64,000 bases of DNA from Kingdonia uniflora. Its lineage: Eukaryota > Streptophyta > Magnoliopsida > Ranunculales > Circaeasteraceae. This document shows positions 58,779 to 64,000 of the stretch, in pieces. The position numbers and the translations under genes are program-made. Every line of letters starts with the position of its first letter. The stretch's first letter is position 1. The DNA is taken from positions 930,001 through 994,000 of the forward strand of contig JACGCM010002331.1 in the NCBI GenBank assembly GCA_014058105.1, given 5' to 3'. Below the pieces are notes generated by a model. It was given only the letters and a program-made list of their open reading frames with translations. It was not told the origin of the DNA and did no database searches.

Positions 58779-59295
58779 ACTCTCTTTCTCTTTTTATATC
58801 TCTTTCTCACATTTATCTCTCTCATCTCTCTATATGCATATCTCTCCACCTTTCTCCCTCTTTCACTCCTATCTTTCTCTATCTCTCTTTCATTCATCTC
58901 ACCCTCTCTTTCTATATATCTCTCCCTCCCTCTCACCTATTTTCTCTATCTCTCTGTAGTTATTAATTTTTATGTTTTAGATGATATTTATGTCATATAT
59001 ATCTTTATATCATTTTATTTTGGATGATATTCCCATGAATTGGATGATGTAGCTTTTTATTTTGGTTATTTACCCAATGTTTAGGGTACTTTTAATGGCT
59101 TGTTTTTAATTTTGTTGTGTGGGAAGTTGGTATGCCAAACACAACAGGAAGATATGAAGTACATTTAAAATAGGAAGTTGGCTTGGTCTGCCAAACACAC
59201 CACATTTTTGGCAAACTTTAAATGTAGTTCACTGGAACTTCGAGCGTAGTTCACTGCCTGCCACTTCACACTTTAAAAAAAACATACACATGGCC
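58084..59295. mobile_element. Tourist-like element with CT-rich core
   Basis: 1,212 bp. TTA on both sides (58081-58083, 59296-59298). Termini GGCCATGTTTGTTTTTTGG and, opposite, GGCCATGTGTATGTTTTTTT. Contains a duplicated 130-bp subterminal block (58125-58250 and 58265-58375, with TTTGGCTG.CATCAATCT), a run of 17 C (58378-58394) and a long CT/TA microsatellite (58580-58950). The long open frame across the microsatellite is a composition artefact. It interrupts LINE sequence in a readable frame. Confidence 0.85.
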
Positions 59296-59567
59296 TTAAG
59301 CTCTTTAATTGGAAAGACAAGTTCTTGAGCATGGCAGGAAGGATCTAGTTAGTGAAGCATGTTGTCACTAACCTCCATTTCTATAGGCTCTTTATGTACA
59401 ACTACCCCATGTCTTTGATTGATGTTATGAATTCGGGGACTCGGAATTATATTTGCTCGGGGACCCTGACCAAAGCAAGCTTGTTACTGTAACTTGGAAT
59501 TATATGAGTCTTCCTGTCGAGGAAGGTGGTTTAGGTATATAAGAAGCCTTATATCTCTTAATAAAAG

Positions 59568-61555
59568 TGGTAACTACTATGTACGAGGAAGCAAATAAAC
59601 TAATCAAACAATCTCTTTATTGAATTGAAATCTCTACTACAAGCTCTCACTTTCTAACTTCTCTTTACCCAACTAGGGTTTTTCTTTGATTTTACAAACT
59701 CAACCAACCCTCTTCTACTAACCCTAGGCCCCTTTATAGAAGAAGAGCCATAACCTTCTAAAACATTACCCAATTAATTAAGAAACTAATCTAAAAAGAA
59801 TATTGCAAAAATAAGAAACATAAAAACTAGGGGTCCCACGAAGTGTGCCAAATTGGAGGCGCGGAGACGTGCACGATTCATTTCAACTTTCCCCTTCTTT
59901 AAAGAGTTCGACCACGAACTCAGGTGAGAAAATCAACAAGTCATCAATATGAAACCAAAAGTGCATGATAAAAAACTCGGGAAGACGTCCACGAATTTTA
60001 CCGTAACTTGCCAGTATTCCCTTTGGATGTTGTAACACATCATCTCGAAGCTCATTTTGCTTCATTGTATTACCAACTGACATGATAGGTTGTACTTGAG
60101 AGTCACCAAAACTTCAAACCTACACAGTCGAAAGAACGAACAAGAAGCTCTATCCAATACGGGTCAACATATGGAGTTATTGTCGGCATACCTTGCTGTA
60201 AAAATTTACTCCATCTCGCTTCCCATATGTGCCTCTGCTTATAGCCAAAACTAATCTCCCCTAGGGGTACTCTGGACGAATCATGAATCTCTTGACTCCA
60301 CTGCCGTGTAACACGGAGATCGGTAACAATTGTTGAAGTGGTCATGCTGGCACTAGCTTGGTTTGGTTCAAGTTTGAGCTGCTGGAGTTGCTTTGGTAAC
60401 ATAACTGCTTGACCTATATTTTTAAGTTGGTGCTGGCTCGGCTTAGACATGCTCACTGCTAGAGCTGGTAAGTAAAACTTGGTTGACGCATGCTTAGCAC
60501 GTGTTGCTTCTCTCCCTTTTGCTTTTCTTCATCCTTGCGAATCAGTAACGTTTCATCGTTAAACCTTCTTTAATGACCTGCTTCTCTTGCGATCTTCTAA
60601 GTAGGCTGGAATGGTTAGAAAGAAGTCGGCTGGTGACTTGAACGCGTGTTGTTCACTTGTGGTGAAGTTCAGATCTGGTGGATCTGGGAATGGGGGCTTA
60701 AACTTAGGCTTATGCCTTGATTTGGTATAGCTTGGGGCAGCACATGTTGTCCATGTGCCTACCTTCCTTCTTTCTCATGGTCTGGTTTCTTCACCCTAGC
60801 GTAACCTGCAAAATCAACGACCTCTCCATTGAATCCATTCGTGCTTCTAGTCCTATCTTTGATTGGGGCAGCCCACTGGACTTCGGTGATTGAACTGGTA
60901 AATCCTCCATCATCTTTCCAAGGTTTCCTCGATTTGATGGTGTTGTCTTTCGATTAAATTTTTTTATTAGTAACTTTTATCGGGCGGACTTCGCGCGCCA
61001 TAATCGTAACCCATTCATGGGACCATAAACGTGAACTCTCCAGCGCGCCTTCGTCTACCCCACCCACGAAATTAGTTGTACGGGAAACCTCTATCTCTGT
61101 CGATACATTGTGGTGGTTAATCTTCAAGCCATCTATATCAATTTCAATACCTGCACTCATCCAAAACCCATCTTTTATGAAATTAGAGTTCCCAAGAATC
61201 TGAAACGCATCCCTTGTCAGATCTCTTGTTAAACATAAAAATATTTGCAATCTATGACGATTCGGAATCCATACTTCATTGGCTTCTCTTCATAGAAGTA
61301 CACTTTTATCTTTTTATAATATTTGTTATATTCAATTTTCTATGTAGTCTTCTACCGGGCAGTCTTTCGACCCGAACTTGTCCTATAATCCATCTAAACC
61401 TTCTTGGCTTAACATCGCCATAAAAATAAAATCAAGCCTCCCCGCGCATCAAACTTCTCGCCGTAAAAATCTTGTTTGCTCTGATACCAAGTTGTTAACT
61501 ACTACATACGTGAAAGCAAATAAACTAATCAAGAAATCTCTTTATTGAAAGTTTT
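59568..61555 (-). mobile_element. Non-autonomous LTR element with unrecognised coding pieces
   Basis: The left (3') LTR is 59568-59885 (318 bp, TGGTAACTAC to ATTCATTTCA on plus), followed by the reversed purine tract CTTTCCCCTTCTTT. The right (5') LTR begins at 61493 (TGTTAACTACTACATACG) and is truncated after about 60 bp. The primer site TTGGTATCAGAGC is read on minus at about 61490-61475. Interior on minus: 61250..60954 (98 codons, FQILGNSNFIKDGFWMSAG), 60456..60103 (117 codons, LRVTRQWSQEIHDSSRVPLG) and 60083..59883 (66 codons, FHIDDLLIFSPEFVVELFKE). I do not recognise these proteins; no standard pol motifs are seen. Confidence 0.7.
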
Positions 61556-61625
61556 TGGAATTTTCGTATCACTTATTAATAAGGATTTTCCTCTCCTGAC
61601 TTTAAGAAGAAAAAAAGTGATATGT

Positions 61626-62400
61626 ACTGTGTGATCTTACCCTAAAATCCTAATATCCCACCAAACTTTACAGCTAAAGACCTTGAGTCTTATCCTAAAA
61701 TCTTAATATCCCACCAAACTTTATAACTAAAGACCTTGAGTCTTACCCTGAAGACAGGGGTGGATCTATCGTTTTAGAGTAGGGGGCTGCATTATGAACA
61801 TGTTTTAAGGTGGATTTGGGGGCGGACCCCCCCCCCCCCCCCCAAAAAAAAAAAAGAAGAAAAAAAGGCTATTAAAGAGGATTTAAGTAATTTCATGCTC
61901 TTTTTTTGAAATAGTGTTTCATACATAAATACATTTTATATATCAAATGCCCATAACATGTACTAATGCATATCATACGCTTAATTAGTCGAAATATACT
62001 ATGAGAATATTACAGAAGAACAAGTTAACCTTGACATAATTGTTTAGAGAAAATATAGATCATCATATTAACGTCGACTAAACACCATTCGCATATAGTT
62101 CATGAAAATTGCGACTTCCATATTTTAAGGTTAGAGAGCGGGAGTTTGAGCTTCTTTCTTTTTTTTTATAAAATTTAATTAAGGTTATAGAGAGATAGGT
62201 CAGGAGGGTAGAGGGGGTTGGGTATTTTAAAGGTTGGGACTTGGGGTTGTATATATACTATATATAAGGCAAAAATAGCAAAAATCAAGGGGGGGGGGGG
62301 GGGGGGGGCTTCTAAGCCTATAAATTCGCCCTTGCCTGAAGATCCTAACATCCCAGCATACTTCGCGGCCAATGACTTTTGAGGCTGATTTGCAACAATA
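61626..62400. repeat. 53-bp tandem repeat, three copies, the third split by a hAT MITE
   Basis: Unit: CTTA[CT]CCTAAAATC[CT]TAATAT, CCCACCAAACTTTA, A.CTAAAGACCTTGAGT. Copies at about 61633 and 61688; the third is 61743-61754 continued at 62343 (TCCTAACATCCCAGCATACT, then GCCAATGACTTTTGAG). Confidence 0.75.
61755..62334. mobile_element. hAT-type MITE with internal C and G runs
   Basis: 580 bp. Perfect 8-bp target duplication CCTGAAGA (61747-61754, 62335-62342), typical of hAT. Termini CAGGGGTGGATCTAT and, opposite, CAAGGGCGAATTTAT. Near each end lies a homopolymer: about 17 C at 61829 and about 20 G at 62289, complementary to each other. No coding. Confidence 0.88.
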
Positions 62401-63219
62401 AGCAACTCCATACATTTTTTCAACTTTTTTCTCTTTATGACAAACATGCTAACCATGCATTTTAAAATTATGTACCCCTTTTGAAAATTTTCCCATACGC
62501 CATCCCTTGATTAGGCGCATACTCTATACCAAATGTCACCTTCAACTTCTAGGAAATAGTAAGCATTTTAGGAATTCTTAACCCTGCATCCTAACATGAT
62601 GGGCGGGAAGAAGAACGTCTCGCACACTATATGATAAGAACAATTCTTGATAACAAGTGCTCGAAGCCCATCCAGTACCAAAACAAGGTAAAGGAGTGAA
62701 CATTAAAGATAAGGTCACTCACTACATATACATTTGTGGAAGTGACCTGGCCTCATGAAAACACTGCAATTAATCTGACAAAGTTAAAAGAAAACCTCTC
62801 ACCCAAATCAATAGGAATAATGGTTTAAAGTTTCATGTATGAACCAACAAGGGCTTGCTTAGTTGGTAGGGCTAGTACTTAGAATACCAAGAGGTCCTTG
62901 GATCAATTCCCATCACAAGCAGCTTCCAACTCAAATTAAATAAAAAAATAAATAAATCATGTACAGTGAATCTTTGAGTGATTGAGTTGAGCGCAAATTG
63001 AACCAAGTATACTAGACCTTGATACTCAGTTTCTTACCACATTGGCTAGTTACATAACATCATGGATTTAGTTTTTTCCCTCATAGATTATAAACATTCT
63101 TCCTTGAATTCTAAACTATAGTATACCAATTACTACAATGACTATACCAAATATGGCTTAAAGCATCAATAATTAATTAAACTAATAAAATAAACATGAT
63201 ATTAAGAGAGTTAAATAAC
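62401..63219. other. ARD intron 2, right part
   Basis: No coding or TE ends recognised. The donor GTTATT of ARD exon 2 is at 63219. Confidence 0.4.
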
Positions 63220-63521
63220 CATGTAATTGTATCCCCTGGCCTTTCTAATCTTCTGCAACTCCTCATCATTCTCAAAGCCTTTTGGGTTCAAGTGCCAATA
63301 TAACACCCCAATATCTACAAACATAAAACACCAACATCCCATCATTCATAAAAACATATTGTTATATTAAAACTATTAATAATAATAATATATATAAAAA
63401 TTGTATTAAAAAAAAAAGAAAATAAAGTGTAACCTTATAATTTGGTCAAAGAAACAAACTGTTTAGGGTTGAGACGGTGAGGGTGTATTTGATCATCACT
63501 ACTCTCATCCATGTACCATGC

Positions 63522-64000
63522 CTATGCGAGTGACCCCAAGAAAATTAAAAAATTAAAAATCAATTATTTAATAATGAATTTATAGTCTAACATGCGCAGC
63601 ATGATATGATATAAGAGGTGCGCAAGCTAGAAGACTAGAAAAGCTCACTTCCATTTTTTAATTTTTTTTTCTTAAAGTGTTTGTGTAATGTAAAAGAGGA
63701 AGAGGGAATCTCTAAATATGTCGTTAATCCAAAAGTTTGTTATTAATCCATAACTTTCGCTTTGACACATGTACGTTTAGATATGCTTCAAAACCTCTGG
63801 TGATGCGGGATGAGAGATAACTTGGGCTGGTTCGATCGGAGTCCAATGTTGTCAACAAACTTTGGAGTTTGCACAGTTTTGGCCATTGAGATTACTGTGT
63901 TGGGTTTTTCTTGGCCCAGGCTAAAAATGTATATGAACGAACGCATTTCGAATGCTGACGAGCTTAGCAAGTAGAAATTTTCGTGTGCACATTAAACGCG
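63522..64000. other. Sequence upstream of the first recognised ARD exon
   Basis: Likely another ARD intron, since the acceptor CATAG directly precedes 63521 and the start codon is not here. No open frame matching the usual short ARD N terminus was found. Confidence 0.4.

Larger units (their letters stand above)
56190..59565 (+). pseudogene. LINE reverse transcriptase fragment, split by two DNA transposons
   Basis: Pieces 56190-56343, 57982-58083 and 59299-59565. The first reads YGATSGLKDKSGCFLS, as in the 'SGLKVN..KS' region of plant L1 reverse transcriptases. The second reads HLGIPHLKGQPNRGPIGDG, the 'YLG.PL.KG' motif. The third reads KLFNWKDKFLSMAGRI, stop, LVKHVV, the 'WK.KLLS.AGR..L.KSV' motif, and later GGL-like VVVYKK text. 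Removing the insert at 58084-59295 plus one TTA joins VKL to KLFNW in frame. A stop and frameshifts mark it as dead. Confidence 0.8.
50379..63521 (-). pseudogene. ARD: Acireductone dioxygenase (ARD), all main exons present, two lesions
   Basis: Exons on minus: 63521..63434 (AWYMDESSDDQIHPH, LNPKQFVSL), 63314..63220 (IGVLYWHLNPKGFENDEEL, then KIRKARGYNYM), 52702..52461 ([51 protein letters not shown]) and 50471..50379 (MRLFVGEPVWSAYNRPQEDH, stop TGA). Cupin metal ligands are visible (HIHADEE: two His and Glu; GIYHRF: the last His). ARD oxidises acireductone to the keto-acid precursor of methionine in methionine salvage. Lesions: in-frame TAA at 63437-63435 at the end of the first listed exon, and a duplicated GT at 52571-52574 that makes exon 3 242 nt instead of 240. 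The start-codon exon was not found and may lie right of the window or be lost. Introns are 119, 10,517 and 1,989 bp. Either lesion could be a sequencing error; both together favour a pseudogene. Confidence 0.88.

Noticed and set aside
58395..59027. Long open frame (210 codons) on plus, and its overlaps
   Set aside because: It spans a CT/TA microsatellite inside a Tourist-like element; the protein is a Ser/Leu/Pro low-complexity string and the minus strand is equally open. Composition artefact.

Overview
The window is plant nuclear DNA, almost certainly from a eudicot. It is AT-rich, its host genes have short exons with GT/AG introns, and most of the sequence is transposable elements (TEs). 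There are no bacterial-type operons and I saw no rRNA or tRNA genes. I assigned functions by recognising encoded protein families and by reading splice sites and TE boundaries by eye. No database search or alignment was run.

Host genes, all on the minus strand. (1) Left edge, about 256-761: two exons of an unidentified gene that continues past the left edge. (2) 7662-17803: a NO POLLEN GERMINATION 1-like gene (NPG1/NPGR family, TPR protein) with five coding exons joined in frame (699 aa), a 5'UTR intron carrying a roughly 140-bp tandem repeat, and a 6.1-kb fourth coding intron swollen by TEs. (3) 50379-63521: an acireductone dioxygenase (ARD) gene of the methionine salvage pathway. Four exons are recognisable, with a 10.5-kb intron full of TEs, one in-frame stop and one 2-base frameshift, so it is probably a pseudogene. 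(4) A broken F-box/DUF295 gene on the plus strand (24635-26031), split by a miniature LTR element.

Layout. 2150-4151: 5'-truncated Ty3/gypsy fragment with its 3' LTR. 4152-6716: truncated PIF/Harbinger transposon with both proteins decayed and palindromic subterminal repeats. 7662-18730: NPG1-like gene; its intron 4 holds a short-LTR non-autonomous retrotransposon (9214-12970) that carries two inverted copies of a 637/638-bp Helitron. 20726-46791: a 26-kb Ty3/gypsy element of Tat/Ogre type, bounded by 0.55-kb LTRs and near-identical 5-bp target duplications. Its reverse transcriptase segment is missing and the space holds the F-box gene plus a second, inverted Tat-type gag-pol. It is further interrupted by a 2.64-kb solo LTR. 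Both Tat copies carry an antisense coiled-coil coding region downstream of integrase. 48912-49450: solo LTR. 50379-63521: ARD exons; the introns hold LINE remnants, a second copy of the NPG1-intron LTR family, a foldback Mutator-like element containing a solo LTR containing a Tourist MITE, a Tourist-like element, another LTR element and a hAT MITE.

The clearest results are insertions read at base resolution: two Helitrons (one with its empty site preserved in the sister LTR), a Mutator-type 9-bp duplication, a hAT 8-bp duplication, several PIF TTA duplications, and reading frames that are restored when the insert is removed in silico. Together they give a relative history of TE activity in the introns of two ordinary genes.
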